From: Babylonia areolata
Taxonomy: Eukaryota > Mollusca > Gastropoda > Neogastropoda > Buccinidae
Direction of reading: 5' to 3'
NCBI RefSeq assembly: GCF_041734735.1
Contig: NC_134876.1
Span: 85,945,732-86,009,731, forward strand
DNA: 64,000 nt
Shown here: in pieces, positions 43,536-57,439 of the stretch
Layout: every line of letters begins with the position of its first letter
Numbering within the stretch: the first letter of the stretch is position 1
The notes under the pieces: generated by a model
Seen by the model: the letters and a program-made list of their open reading frames with translations, nothing else
Databases searched by the model: none
What the model was told of the DNA's origin: nothing
Made by a program: the position numbers and the translations under genes

Positions 43536-46498
43536 TATTCCATGTCCTCAGTACCATCCTATTTCACTATTGAGCAGATGATCAGACTGACCTCTGGTCA
43601 TGTGATGGTCCATAATCAGTTGATGGAGTCACTGTGCAATATGTAAAATTCCTTTGGTACACACACAGCTCACGCTTAGCAAGAAGGAAAATGCCAAACA
43701 TTAAGTTAAACCTTTCATTCAAGTGACACCATTGAAATACTATTGACACATTGTGCCACTTTTATTGAATCAGCCTTTGCATAATTAAAACGTGCACAAC
43801 ACTTTCTGGACATTAACCAACATTGTTCTGTTTCAGAACAGTAGCAAAAACTTTCCCAGCTGCATTTCAAGCTCATTGAAAGGCCTTGTATAGTCTTTTG
43901 TCTGATCATGAAGCTGCCTTCATGACATGACAGACTAGCGCACACTACCTGTTATAGGCTAACAATACATGCACTGGTGTGTCACCTCCCTTTCTTTGCA
44001 ACAGATTGAAGGTTGGTTGTGCATTTTCCTCATCTCAAACTAAAAAATAGTTGTAAAAAATCAGCCAAGAACAGTTTGTGTACTTACAAGTAGTTTGTGT
44101 ATGCAGGATTAAAAAAAAAATTTTTCTTAAGGAATTATGTGCATGGGTGATGAACAAGGGATTCAACATTGTCATTTTCATTCTTACAACTAATATATGC
44201 GGAAGTTTCCTTTCATATTTTACGACTATTAGACATTATTTTTGTTGGCTGTTACCTGGTAATGATATACTTATGAAAGAATAAAGATCTGAGGGTTCCA
44301 AAATATAAATCTTAAGTTGTCAGTGTTATTGTTTGTGTAGAAACTGGAAAAATATTTCTACATCACTGTCTCTGAATATCACAGCACTCTTGCTAAAGTT
44401 TTAAATTTAATAGGAAAAAAAGGAAAGCACAACGCCACAAGCATGCTCGCTACACAACAAAAAACTCAAAAACATTCACATGTTGCTATAGAGACATGTT
44501 AAATTGCAAGTCATTATAAACAAGTAGCCATATAACTGACAAACTGAAACTAGTGAATGAAATTATCATTAACAAAACAGCACTACAGAATAAAATCCTA
44601 AGTTGCCAAAAGCACTTAGAAAAAATGTGCATGTTGATTAATAATAAAACATTTTCAGAACCATACATTTTAAAGCAGATTAATTTAAAGTGGTAAAAAT
44701 GTAAATAAAACACCATTAAAGAACATTGTAAACAGTGCCTGAGTTCAAAGAGGGAGATGGGCAGGGGGGCAACTGTTATCCGTTGTGAATCAAAGATGTA
44801 AATTTGCATGAGAAATACAGTCTCAAGAAATGCATCAGTTCATGTGTATGAATTTTAAACGTGCTTAGTTGAAAGGAAGTGGGCGTTATCATTTTTCAAA
44901 GGAGATAACCACGATCAAATAATCTGCTGAGGGCGGAAAGGAGCGGGTTCTGCCTTTCAAAGGAGGTAACTGATTAGATGGCATTGTGCAAGTGCACATG
45001 AATGGATGTCTGCAAAACTGACTGGCTGAGTAAATGTAATGTTCAATCTTTGGCAGTTCATAGTGTTCAATGTCATTAAATTAATACTAATCACATTTTC
45101 ACCACATCTGGGGACAGTGGTGATCCACATCTGTGTTAGTGGATCAACAAAGTGCAACCTGGCACATGTCTCCATTGGCTAATCAAATATGAACAACTAA
45201 TAATGCTCATTCTTTTTCCACAACAGTAGTTCCTACAATGGCTTACAAACAGCCTAAGTTGAAATAGGGGAAAATGGGGTTCATATTTAACATACATGGA
45301 TAACTGCTTGCTAAACCAATGCTTATGGTGTACTTCTTGCTGTGGCAGGGGGGAAAAGACTTCACAGACTGGTTAAAACGCTGAAAGATGACCTGGCTTA
45401 AGTGGCATTTACATTACTACTGGATCACACATTCCACTGAAGTCACATTTCCCAGACTTCCCTTGTGTTTATCCCAGCTAGAAAGAGAAAGCTGTTTGAA
45501 AGACAAAACACAAATTGACCAATGGAGGGAGATTCTGGGGGTGTTAGCATGTCATGTTAACATTTTAAAATGAAACCTTTTTTGATCTTTGCATAAAATT
45601 AAGTACAAATGCTTAAAGATTTCACAATTCAAAAACAGCATCAAATATTACAAGTTTAAAACATTTATACTTTGTGACAGGAAATAAAGAATGTAAAAAT
45701 AAAAGAAAAGTGGGAGGGAAGGTTGTGGGTGGGAGGGAAGGTTGTGGGTCAGAATGCAAACACACACACACACACACACACATAAGCAATCACACGCATA
45801 CATCCATTAACTAAATGCTGCCATCAGGATCCTATGTGCATGACTGACATTACAAATGATAATAACTTAAAGTCAAATGGTGAATGGTGGGTTCTGTGTT
45901 TCAAGCAAAACATCTAAACTGTTACAAATAAATCAACAGTATTCCGACTGCAATAAATAGATAGTACACTATGTGTGGTTGCACATGTAGGTGCACATGT
46001 TGAAATGGACACAGATCTAAGTTTGTGACACTGAGCCTGTCAGTAGCATCTTTCATACTGACTTGATGAAACCAAATCCACTACAATGGAAAACAATTTG
46101 TTTTTTTGGTTTTTTTAAAGCCACATGACAACAGTGTCCAAGCAATATAACTCCAGTGAAGTGCTTCTTGCCAAGGGCCAACTACTAACTCAACAGATGT
46201 TTATACTTTTCAGAAACCAGCACAGCTGCAGATAAAACAGCTCAAGGTCCATCCGTTTTGCTTCTCCTTCGGCCAATCCACCATGCTCTGTTTTCTCTTT
46301 ATTTTGAATTGACTTGGACTCCGAGAGGGTGGAGGGTCCTGGCTGGACAGCACACAGTACTAATATTCACTAGAAGCTTCAGAAGTCATGCTGTCCCCTC
46401 CACACCCCTTCCTCATAATTGTCCCTGGAGTGATGACATCAGTGATGAGTGCTTCCAGAAACAAGTAACACTATGACATACTTTTGTGAGAGAACTCG

Positions 46499-46700
46499 CT
46501 CACTGATGCCAGTGGGAAAGACAGAGACAACTCACTGATGCCAGAGGGAGAGACACTGGTGACCTGACGTAATGTCGGCAGGCATGGGGTGAGTCAAAAC
46601 GATGACACAGATTGACTGTTACGAGTCAACTCACTGATGCCTTTGGAACACTGCAGATGACATGACAAATGTTGGCAGGCACAGGGTGAGATCAGTCCAT
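46499..46700. repeat. Degenerate tandem repeat, three units
   Basis: ctcactgatgcc at 46499, 46531 and 46630. The last two units also share tgacctgacgtaatgtcggcaggc-like words and a ggggtgag/agggtgag ending. Unit about 100 bp with one short unit. Confidence 0.7.
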
Positions 46701-48786
46701 GTCACATATAGGTGTCCTCTGTCGTCTCATTGACCAACTCCATGGCTGAAGGGGGGGACCTGCAATGGTTCAAGCATGTTAAAATTGGGTATCTTTTGAT
46801 TGGTTGACTGTTCACAAGAACTTCCCATCATCATTTCCCACGTCATTCCCAGACTGCGTTTCTCACTCCCTCACTTGCATCCTCCAAAACAAATTTTAAA
46901 TCATATTTTTTCAAGCAATCTCTACAGAACCCAAGCACTCCATTTGGCATGTTTGTGTGTGGGTACATGTGTTTTTGTGTTTTGGGTCTCATAACACGTT
47001 ACTGTAAAGTACTTTGAGAGATTTGGAAGAGCTATACAAATGTACTTGTTTCTTTCAGCTGCACTCAACCACTCGATTCTCAATATATATGAAATTTTGT
47101 AATGGAATTATAATGATGTTTTTTTCACCCCCGCCCCCAAATAATCCCATTCTCCTTTTCTCGTGTGCTGTAGAAAGCGGCTCTCAGTGGCGTATCTCCT
47201 CATTCCCCTCCCATTCAAAAGGAACTATCCTAACCCTTGTGCAACCAATCAGGATTTTGACACATGAGGTTCACAGATATTATATCATTCAAAGTAGTAA
47301 TTGTCCTCTACAGACACCCCATCTGTTGACTTTTCCCCTGCTCAAACTTTCCCGAAACCTTAAGCATATTATTGTTTTCTTAATTATACCATAATCACTG
47401 TTACAGAAATAGCATAAAAAACAAAACTGGCATTATTCATCTTTTAAAGAAACTTTTCACCCATAACAAACCCATACATTAGAGAAAAAAATCAAAACAT
47501 AGCATGAAATTGAAATAATTTTTTAAAAGAAATTTTACCCCATGATAAAAGCAATGTATTATTTGAAGAAGAAAAAGAAATAAATGAACAACACATTCAT
47601 AATTATGTAGTTGAAAATGTATAGATCTCAACATCATTTTGTATTATAAAGCACTGCCCCTCCAAATTATCTTCCTCTCTCAAAAGGTATACACTTATTG
47701 GTGCACAGATCAGTTTACTTCAAACTACTCTAGAAAAGGCTGTGAAAATGGAGGTCATTGATACTGATCTTGATTACATTGATGAAAATAAAAGCAACAA
47801 CATTCCACAGCAAAACAGCAACATGCAAGCATAGCCAAGAGCAAAAACATCACACATTTATAAAAATTCACAACAGTAATTATGCCACACTTGTCAAAGT
47901 GGGACAATAGAACGAGGTTAAGGGGAAGCCAAAAGTTATCAAAACCTAACAAACTTTAACACAGCATATCCCACTCAAAACTGTATGTGTTTACATTTCT
48001 GTTCTATTTTAACTACTGAGTGTGAAGAAAGTGAGTATGAGATCACCCTGTCTCACTTGTCAGCAGTCAACGTTTAATGACAGCATTTTCTCAACAACTA
48101 TATAAGCGGAATGGTAACCAAACTTGGTATGCTGGTTGGTATTAGTAAGATCTTTCCAGTTATCCCTTCATTATGCTGTGGTAAACAGTGAGAGGTAAAA
48201 TGTCAAGTTGGTAATGTGACAAAATATAAGTTCAATATAGCTCACATCTTACAATACATCAAATTCTCTGTCAAACTTGGAATTTTTTTTATGTGGTCAC
48301 TGTAACAGCATGATATGTATCAACATCCATGGTCAAGATCACAACACACCTTATGATAGTAGCGGGAAACTTTGCAGGTACAAAAGAGAAAGGTTTTGCA
48401 TACAGCCTTCACCAAAGTTGGTACAGCTGACTCTTTTTAATAGAGAATAAACGCAGAATGAATCACAGACAAACCCCCTATCCCCTCCCTGACCCCTCAC
48501 ACCTTTACCCCCTGAAAAAAAATCTACGGTAGGATTGATATGACAAACTGTGAAACTGGTGTGACATCTATATTTCCCCAGTGGTTTCTTTGGCAAGTTC
48601 TTTGTTCAATAACATTAGTAAAAGAAAATATGTCTCAAAGATGAGTTTTCTTTTTGTGACATTATATCAGTGTGGTTAGTGATATCAAAGATGGATTTTC
48701 TTTAGTGACATTATATCAGTGTGGTAAGTGAACTGTGAGTAAGTGTGTACACAAATGAACATTTGGGTATTAAATATACGAGTGAA

Positions 48787-48965
48787 ACTTTCCGTTTGGA
48801 CCATCTGAACGTACAAGGTTCAAATTCCAGCAGTGCCTGAGCAGTTAATCAAGGGTGGAGATTGTTTCAGTTTTCCTGACGGACATTTAGAAAATGTAGA
48901 CCTGCTTAACCCCCTACAAAATGCACTTGTGAAATATCACATATAATCCACGTACAATTTCAGTG
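48787..48965 (+). mobile_element. tRNA-derived SINE, family C, diverged copy 1
   Basis: B-box-like aaggttcaaattccagcag at 48819-48837, then gggtggagattgtttcag, gtagacctgcttaaccccct and ataatccacgta. I recognise this order from common gastropod SINEs of the tRNA-plus-conserved-body type. Heavily mutated. Confidence 0.6.
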
Positions 48966-51350
48966 CATCATAGAAGTAGAAATGTACCCATCATACAGTC
49001 ATCATCACGCCCCAGAAAACAAGCATGGCTGCCACAGCAGCAAAGCAAGTGGCTGGCAGGAAAATGCCCATTCCCAAGAAAAAAAAAAGGTATTTTTGAG
49101 CCACAGCCTACAAATGTAATTAAACAAATCAGTTTCAGAAGACTGGGTCCTCCCCTCTTCAAAATGCACTGCCCTGTAAATTGCATCAACCTTCGTGGTT
49201 CCTCCTGACTCTTAACCCATTTCTTTTTTTAATATTTTTTATGTAATCATTTAAAATCTTTTTTTTCTATATTACCATTTTCAAATCTCTTAAGTTTCAA
49301 CCATATTGATATTCATAAAAATAATTTGCTGCTTTCAAGTAGCTCTGTAGAGAAACAAACATCACTTCAGAACCTGCTTATGCCTTGAATATGCCTGTTA
49401 AGTTGCTCAATTTGGGGACTGGTTGAATACACATGCACTCATGTCATGAACACACTTGAGTTAGGGGCAACTCAATCAAAAACTTACACTCAAGTTAGGG
49501 GCAACTCAATCAAAAACTTACACTGCTCAGACTGATTGGTTTCTGTCAACAAAGAAAACTAAGAAATCAGAAAAACAGAAAGACCATACTGCCTCTATAA
49601 AATAAAAAGACGACCACTGACATCAGCTTAACACTGTGATTCCTACAATCAATGCACCGCTCACTCCATTACTGCATACTGTCTCAAGCAGTTACACTTA
49701 CAATTACTGCTGCTTGACTAACTACATGCCTGCTTAATTCATAAACTAAATCACTGATCCAGCTCAAACCATGTTTGCCTTTCTTTGGTTAAAAAGAAAA
49801 GGACATGTAAAACAGTCTAATCAACTTTGTTATTTTGTTTTTCTGGTTATGATTTTGCACAATACACAGTATCTTTTTTCAAATAAAGTGGGCGATAAAG
49901 GTGAGGAGGAAATGAAGAAAATACACCTACACATTTCATACAATGGGGAAATATGCAGTGAAAGGACCTTTAGAAATTTACTTACACATCATGTATCAGT
50001 GTGATAGATACACAGACTGGTATCATATTATTAGATGACAAGAGTGATATATAAACAGTGATACTGAACAAATAAGATATACAGATAAAAACATACAGAT
50101 TACATACATACACATATTCCCAGAAGACTGTGCATCATCATCATTATTATTATTGTTATTACAATTATTATTATTAAATGCATGGCAAGAATGAATCATA
50201 CACCAGCATATATATCTATTAATGATAATAAAGAGTGATAAAACATCACCTATAAATTCTGTGTGAATAAATACATATCAACATGAAACATACAAACCAC
50301 TTAACCAGTGTACATATAAACCGGAGTGCAACAGTGAAGCATGCACATGCTGGGAAAAAAAAACCCACAAAAACAACCTCAAATCCAGTGAACATTTCAG
50401 GGAAACATTTCCTTCAGCAACAACACAGAACAGAAGGAACAAATAAACTGTATCACCAATAAGGCCACTGCATTAACTAAGAGGGAAGAACAAAAATTTT
50501 TTTTTTTTTTTTAAACACGATAAAACAAAGGAATACCAGCTGCTCCAAAACAAAAACAATGGTATGAATCAACAGAAACACAAAGTCAAACCCATAGCAC
50601 TGTTTTCAGAGGAAAGTGCATGTGAACTCCTGTCATATAATTCCACATCAACCCCCACGTGTGCACTTAACTGTGCTGGTAAGGACATGCACTCATGCAG
50701 GGTTTCTTTAAATAATTACCAAAAGTGGACAAGGAAATTAAATAACAGTAACAACAATGTACAATTCTCCTTCAGTAACACAAACAACAACAACAAAAAA
50801 TTAGTAACAAGTGACTGTTCCTGTGCCCTGAATCCCTCTTCCTCTTGTTCTCCCCTCCACCATCCCCGCTCCTGCTCCACTACCCCCCAACCCCTCTTCA
50901 CCCTCATCCTCCTGAATACACAGAATTTAGCATGTCAACTGGAATGACCCAGACTTAAAACTTCTGATTTCTTTCTTCCTGGACATTCAGTTTGCTGCTT
51001 TTCGTTTTCCTTGTGTGTGCATTTTTATTAAAAAACAAAAAAACAATCAAAAAACAAACAGTAATATTTAATCCCCTTTTTCAAAAATACTGGTAATACA
51101 GTAGTGGTTGCTTGAGGAATCTGAATGGCTGTCACACACACCCTTCCCTCTCCTCACCCCCACCACTCCCTGCACACATGGTCCACACAAGATTGGTTCA
51201 TTCAAATGTACAGAAAGATGTGGCAACAATAGCACACCCTGACACACACACTCTCTCTCTCTCTCTCTCTCTCAGTCTTTTAAAACACCCCAGAGCATGC
51301 ACATTGGGTACAAAAAAACAAAAACAAAACAAAACAAAACAAAAACAAAG

Positions 51351-51400
<50 letters not shown>

Positions 51401-52022
51401 CTGCTGCATTAGCCACTGCCAAGGGAAAAAAGAAAGAACTAAGGAGACAGGCCAGCTGAATTTATACACAGGCTCACATGCAAAAGTACATTACAACAGG
51501 TGACACAAGGATAACTCAAGCCCCACAGCTGAATGAACACATGCACATTTTGTCCCAAAGGCAAATCTCAAGGACAACACAAATAGACACAGAAAGGGTA
51601 GGTGCAACAAACAACATCAAAACATGAGGCTGTAACCAACATTGTGCTTGCATCCAAAACTGACAGGTAAATTCATACAAGTGATCAACAAATTAACAAA
51701 TAAACACATAAAATAAAACCAATCCATGTAAAAATAAACACAAAAAATAGAATAAAATGTGGCCAGTCCACATGAAAACAAAACGATAAAGACCAAGCTT
51801 ACATGGGGGAAGGGGGGGATGCTAAATGTATACCAATGAACTGACCAAGGAAGGTTTTTGTTTTCTTTCAATACTCACCATCAGATTTCTGACAGCTCTC
51901 TATCAGCATCCTCATTAACTGGTATAGCTTTCTTATAGTACAGAAGCAGAAACAAAGGCTGCCATGTGTACACATGTTAGTTGAAATAAAACAGAGCAGG
52001 TGCACACCCACACACACAGAAA

Positions 52023-52069
<47 letters not shown>

Positions 52070-52254
52070 TGTCATTCTTTTCAGTAAAAAGCAATTTCGC
52101 AAACAGATTTCATTTTCACACAATAAGATATATTCTAGAAGTAAACCAGTGTGTTATGTGATGCCAGTAGACCAAATCTTGAACAGCACACTGTGATCTA
52201 TAAACTAATGAACAAAGAGAAGCAATAAAAGTCATTGGAGACTTGCTTCATCCT
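48966..52254. other. Gene-free stretch with a perfect 40-bp tandem duplication
   Basis: gagttaggggcaactcaatc and aaaaacttacact are repeated at about 49458 and 49499. There is an (ATT)n-like stretch at 50140-50177. No coding exons recognised. Confidence 0.7.
51246..51399. repeat. (CT)n and (CA)n microsatellites with A-rich spacer
   Basis: CT run 51248-51273, an (AAAAC)n-like stretch at 51315-51350, and a CA run 51353-51399. Confidence 0.9.
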
Positions 52255-52462
52255 GAGAAATGTCAATTACTTGGTTCAAATCCCAGCTGTATGTGCCATG
52301 TGGGTTAAGGGCGTACTTTTTTTCCCAATTATTCGGGTCAGCATGTGCAGATCAGCCTTAATACAAGCATCCACATATAGAAGATCACACACACATGACA
52401 AAAATCCCATTACAATTCACATCAGTATTCAGTCAGGTTATGGAAGTGCAAATGCATATTGT
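52255..52462 (+). mobile_element. tRNA-derived SINE, family C, diverged copy 2
   Basis: B-box-like ttggttcaaatcccagc at 52271-52287, then gtgggttaagggcg, tttttttcccaattattcgg, gtgcagatcagcctta, and aaaatcccattacaattcac plus ggttatggaa. Same family as 48787-48965, with different surviving parts. Confidence 0.6.
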
Positions 52463-52531
52463 TAAAATTTGTTTGCTTGTGTGTATGCTTGTTATATGTG
52501 TGCATGAATGCATGCATATGTGCATGAGGGT

Positions 52532-52533
<2 letters not shown>

Positions 52534-52581
<48 letters not shown>
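52534..52581. repeat. (GT)n microsatellite
   Basis: About 23 uninterrupted GT units, shortly after the family C SINE copy. Confidence 0.95.
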
Positions 52582-52582
<1 letters not shown>

Positions 52583-52877
52583 ATGGGTGTGTCAGCTTTG
52601 AATTTGCTGTGGTTTTATGTTGTGTGCTATCTGTTTCTGTTCTGCTTGTAATATGTATGAATTACACATTTTACAACTCCAAATTTCACATACACCCTCC
52701 TCAAAACAAAACAAAACAAAACCAAAAAAAAGTGCTTCTGATTTGAATTCAGATGCATGCAATTCATCCCTCCTGATAACAGTGTGGCTGGCAAAACTGC
52801 AGGTTCATGATGGTTGTACATAAAAATAAAATGCAAGAGAACTGTTCACCACTTCTTCAGTATGGTGCCCCATTGAC

Positions 52878-53033
52878 TATTAATAATAATAATGGATACT
52901 TATATAGCACACTATCCAGAAATCTGCTCTAGGTGCTTTACAAAAACGCTTTTGTTAACATAAAACATTATATCTGTGTTACATACACACACCAAAATGT
53001 GACTACACACTCACACACACACACACACGCTCG

Positions 53034-53064
<31 letters not shown>

Positions 53065-53480
53065 TGCATACATACATTTTAACATACATGTGTATCTAAC
53101 AGCTACCCTAACACATACGCACACATAGGCAGGCACAAACTTACATAAACACAGGCACACACAATACACATTCATATAGATGCATGTAGTTATGTACACA
53201 TACATATGTATACACACATTGTCAAGCACAGCTAACGCAAAGTGGACCTGCCACAATTGAACTTATTCAGTTATTGCTGAGGGAAAAGGTGAGTTTTGAG
53301 ACGAGATTTAGAAGATGCGAGGGAATCAGAATGACGGAGGTTATCAGGGAGCTTGTTCCACATCTTTGGCGATTGAAAAGAAAACGATCTGTGTCCATAG
53401 GTCTTTCTTCTGACGTGAGGTATCCTGAGAAGTCGAGTATCAGAGGAAGAACGGAGCTGGTGAGACGGGGTATAGATATG
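52878..53480 (-). mobile_element. 3' end of an L2/CR1-like LINE
   Basis: On the minus strand an open stretch reads LRSSSDTRLLRIPHV, then KTYGHRSFSF and PKMWNKLPDNLRHSDSLASS, then KSRLKTHLF. This is the C-terminal end of an L2-type ORF2. It is followed by a 3' UTR containing a (CA)n array (53008-53060 on plus). The 3' tail, on plus, reads AATAATAATAATGGATAC, ttatatagcac and ggtgctttac at 52882-52945. 5'-truncated copy. Confidence 0.82.
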
Positions 53481-54177
53481 GATGACTATTCAGAGTCAAC
53501 AGTGAAGAAAAAGAGGAGACATGCAAAAAAAGCCCAATCTCACAGATTAGTGAACATGAGCATTGTAGCCCATCAATGCAGAAGAGAGAGGAATATGAAT
53601 ACCATACAAAGTGACTGGCATAAATAACCTCCAATCTAAAAACTGTATATTTCATAAAGTCAACAGAGTCTAAGAACACATTTAAGATGTGAATTTTGGC
53701 CGGGCAGAGCAAACCAACAGGCCTAGTTTGCATCAATTTGACATGATATAGTATGTAACACCAAACAATTACTTGGAAAGAAAAATGTGATGCCCAGTCG
53801 ACCACACAGGGCCTTTCAGGGTTGAAAAACTGTAAATAAAAATCCTGAAGAACCTCAAAACACTGACAAAAATAAATAGATAAATAAATAAGTATATGAA
53901 TAAACCACTGCACTTGGAAATAACAAATTAGGTACAACTACAATTGTATTTATGCATGTAAACCTTAGACAAGCTTCTGATGTTGAACATATCTGTCAAT
54001 ATTTCACAAGAGGATAAAAAATAAAATAAAAACAAAAAAAACAACAACCCATAAACATAATTCACAAACTTTTATAATGAAAATGAGAAAAACTCAGTTT
54101 CATTCTCTTTTGGTTCAGAGACCAGCAAACTGCATGGGGTCATGATAATGTAAAGCATCATCTCCATCCACCCCTCG

Positions 54178-54209
<32 letters not shown>

Positions 54210-54494
54210 AGAAAATGGAACCACACCTTGAACTGAGGAGATAAATTCATGTATCACTGACAAGGAAAAAAAGAAAATGTACAGGTTATAGTTTAGTTCT
54301 ATGAACGTCAATTTTACGACACAAGGTGTTCCTGTGACTGGTCAAAAACATTGTCAAAAGCCAAGCATTAACCTGTCCAATTGGTGAATGGTTTACTTCT
54401 ACTGCATGTAACATATGCACTTGTAATTATATTTTCATTGTAGAAACAAAGTATCTGTTCTTGTAAAATGATGTCTAACATTGCTTGCTTCTCT

Positions 54495-54534
<40 letters not shown>

Positions 54535-55639
54535 TCATGAAAGAATATGTGCACTGACTGTGACTCATTGGTTTGAGATGGCTAAAATAACTTGGAGACA
54601 AGAGTTGATAGCCTGTTACAATACCTACAGCAGACTGTACCACATGATATTGGTTTTACTTCTTTTCTTGTACTTGGATGAATTGTTTTAAATCAAAGGT
54701 TGGGGGGTCAGGTGGGAAGAAAGCGACTGTGTCAGGTTGCATTGTTCGTGATGTGGTATAGCTCATACACCACTTCTCATCATAGGGGGAAATTTATTAT
54801 CTTGCCACTGTGGAGGAAACTGACTCTGCCGTTCATATTGATTTTTGTCACACTAGATGTAATAATGAGAAACCAACCATTCAGAAAGACAGAGGCAAAC
54901 CAATTAGCTGGTATTTGCTGCAGTCTGCACTGGGAGGAAGCTCTCATTAATCAATACACTGTGCTCTGGGTTAAACGAAAAGGAGGGCGGGGGAAGGGGG
55001 CGGAAGGGGTTGCGGGGTGGTGGGGGGGAATCCAGCAAACAAAAACCCCATAGAATGAGATTTAAAGCCTTCACACCATTATTTTTGACAACAATCTCAT
55101 GCTCTATCTGCCAAACATGCCAAAACAAGTTTATGTAGTGTGTGTAGTGTGTGGTTTGCATGATCTGTAATGCAGCCTTTTTTTTTTTTTTTTTTTTTTT
55201 TTTTGTCAATTCCAGTTCTCTCTCTTGTAATGATGTCACGCTAATAATCATCAGATCAACATTTAGTTATGTTTGTATCATAGGTTTTTTCCCTTCCAGT
55301 GATCACACTCTTTACTTCAGTAAAGTCTAAGGATGATAATGATTATGATGTTGATTTCTTCTGTGATATCAAACATTTTAAGCTTTTTTAATAATTGAAG
55401 TTCTCTCTAATGAGCATGTAAAACTCATGGCCTGTTTCTAGCATTTTTGTATAATTGTTTATGGGACCAAGATATGCTAACCACAATGAAGAAAAAATAG
55501 CAGAACTTGAAAAAATCTGTCAGAAAATTATCTATTGCAAAAGTGAATTTAAAAAAAATATTCTCACCAAGTCTATTTCTAAATCAACAAATACTTTCAT
55601 TCTTCTATAAATCTGTTTATTTCAACATGTACAGTTTGC

Positions 55640-55645
55640 ATGTGT

Positions 55646-55688
<43 letters not shown>

Positions 55689-56072
55689 CATGTGAATGTG
55701 TGCATGCGTGTGTGTGCGTCGTGTGTGTATGCGTGCACTTCCAAGCGTGAGCGTGTATATATGTGTGTGTGTGTCCGTGCGTGTGTGTGTGTCCGTGCGT
55801 GTGTGTGTGTCCGTACATGTGTGTGTGTGTGTGTGTGCTTGGGCTAGGATGTGCATGTCTGAGGATGTGAGTGTCTGAAAAGGGGGTAAGAGAGATTTAC
55901 ATAACCTGAAATAATATTCCAAGATATTCACACATATATACACATGTATATATTCAAACACACACACACAAACATAGAGACAAGTGGCAAATACACCCAC
56001 ACCTAATCACGCACACACAGACACACACGCGCGCGCACGCACACACACACACACAGACACACACACACACAC
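55640..56072. repeat. (GT)-rich block followed by (CA)-rich block
   Basis: GT-rich 55640-55838 with higher-order units (gtgtgtccgtgcgtgtgtgt repeated near 55770-55812), then CA-rich 55960-56072. Potential foldback. Confidence 0.85.
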
Positions 56073-57439
56073 AGCCGCAAAGAAAAAGACCCAAAAGAAG
56101 TGGAAATTTTTTGTCTTCAATCTTTATCTCTGGGCTAAAATACATCCACAATAGAAAAGAACACAGACAGGGAGCTGACCCTGACCCTCAACCAGAGGGA
56201 GGGGTGAAGGGAAGGGGTGGGCGCTCTGGGGAGAGGGGAGGGGAGGGGAGGGAGGGCACAGCTACCATGGTGTGGGGGTGGGACTGTCTGTTTAGCACCA
56301 CAGCTTCCCCATATACCCCACCAAACGTAAAAACGAAACATACACAAATTCACAGCTTGACATACACACACACCTCCCATCCTGAACACCTCCTCCCCCC
56401 CTTCCCTTCAACCAACAAACCAAAAACAACTCATGCTGCAGCACAGCTACTAGTAACAAAATTTTCTCTACACATCTGACCAGCATGTTTTTGTACGCAT
56501 TTTGTGTACAGAATTAAAGAAAAAAAAAGATGACTAAAAACATATCATACTCATCACCCTTCTTGAACAGGACATTCATTTGGAAACAAAAAGCATGATG
56601 TAAAAAAAAAAATTACAAACCAAAAAAAAAAAAAAAAAAATTTTTTTTTTTAAAAAGGGACTACAGATTTTCCAGCAACAAAATGTAAATAAGCAGCATT
56701 TGAAATCAACTCTTTGCAACTAGCTTGTGGTTCGGCACAACAAACATATTTCATAAACAGAAATCAAAAGCATGCGGGGCTTTCCACAAAATCAGGTCAC
56801 ATTTATCTAAAAAAACAAAAAACAACAACAACAAACAAACAAAAACAAAAAAAAAACACACATCTTCCATTGAAGTCTGTGCAACAACAAAAGCAACCAG
56901 TAAATGCAATCATGTCTCACCAGGCTGGATGAATACGCAGTTCTTGGGCAGTGGGAACATTTCACCAAGCCATATTCAACACAAAATTGTCCCTTTCCAG
57001 TTGCAACACAATCCTTCATGCTGTATTTTAAATGGGAGTATGGGCAAAATATTATGCTTCCTTCCTGTAGGTTTATGTATGGTGTTGGCAAAGTACCCTT
57101 TTTTGATCTATTGCTTCCTATAATTTTCAAGAAAGTGGCTGTGAAAGATTCCTGTCAGCAAGGAATACTGTCCAGTCAAACTCTGGATTGTGTGTGCATT
57201 TTATGAAGTGTGGATAAAGTATACGTAGATCTTGCAATTTTCAGATGAGCGGCAAGTAAAACCCACCATCTGTTAAATGTTTGTACACACACACACACAC
57301 ATGTTACACCCCACCATATATCCAAACTCTTGCTGTAGTTTACTCTGATAGGTCATGGCAGTTCAAATTCTGAGTTTAGAAAGCTTTAGAGCTTTCCTTT
57401 TCTCACTTCTATTTCTTTTTGTTCAGTCTGCACTTTGTG

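Larger units (their letters stand above)
41576..48786. other. Gene-free stretch right of RPS14
   Basis: Apart from the SINE at 43185-43535 and the tandem repeat at 46499-46700, I see AT-rich unique sequence, a 20-bp duplication (gggagggaaggttgtgggt twice, 45715-45752) and no convincing exons on either strand. Confidence 0.7.

Noticed and set aside
43170-43646. 158-codon open frame on plus
   Set aside because: It is the antisense strand of a family A SINE, with no protein similarity.
53274-53627. 117-codon Arg/Lys-rich open frame on plus
   Set aside because: Antisense of the LINE C-terminal segment, which reads PKMWNKLPDN on minus.
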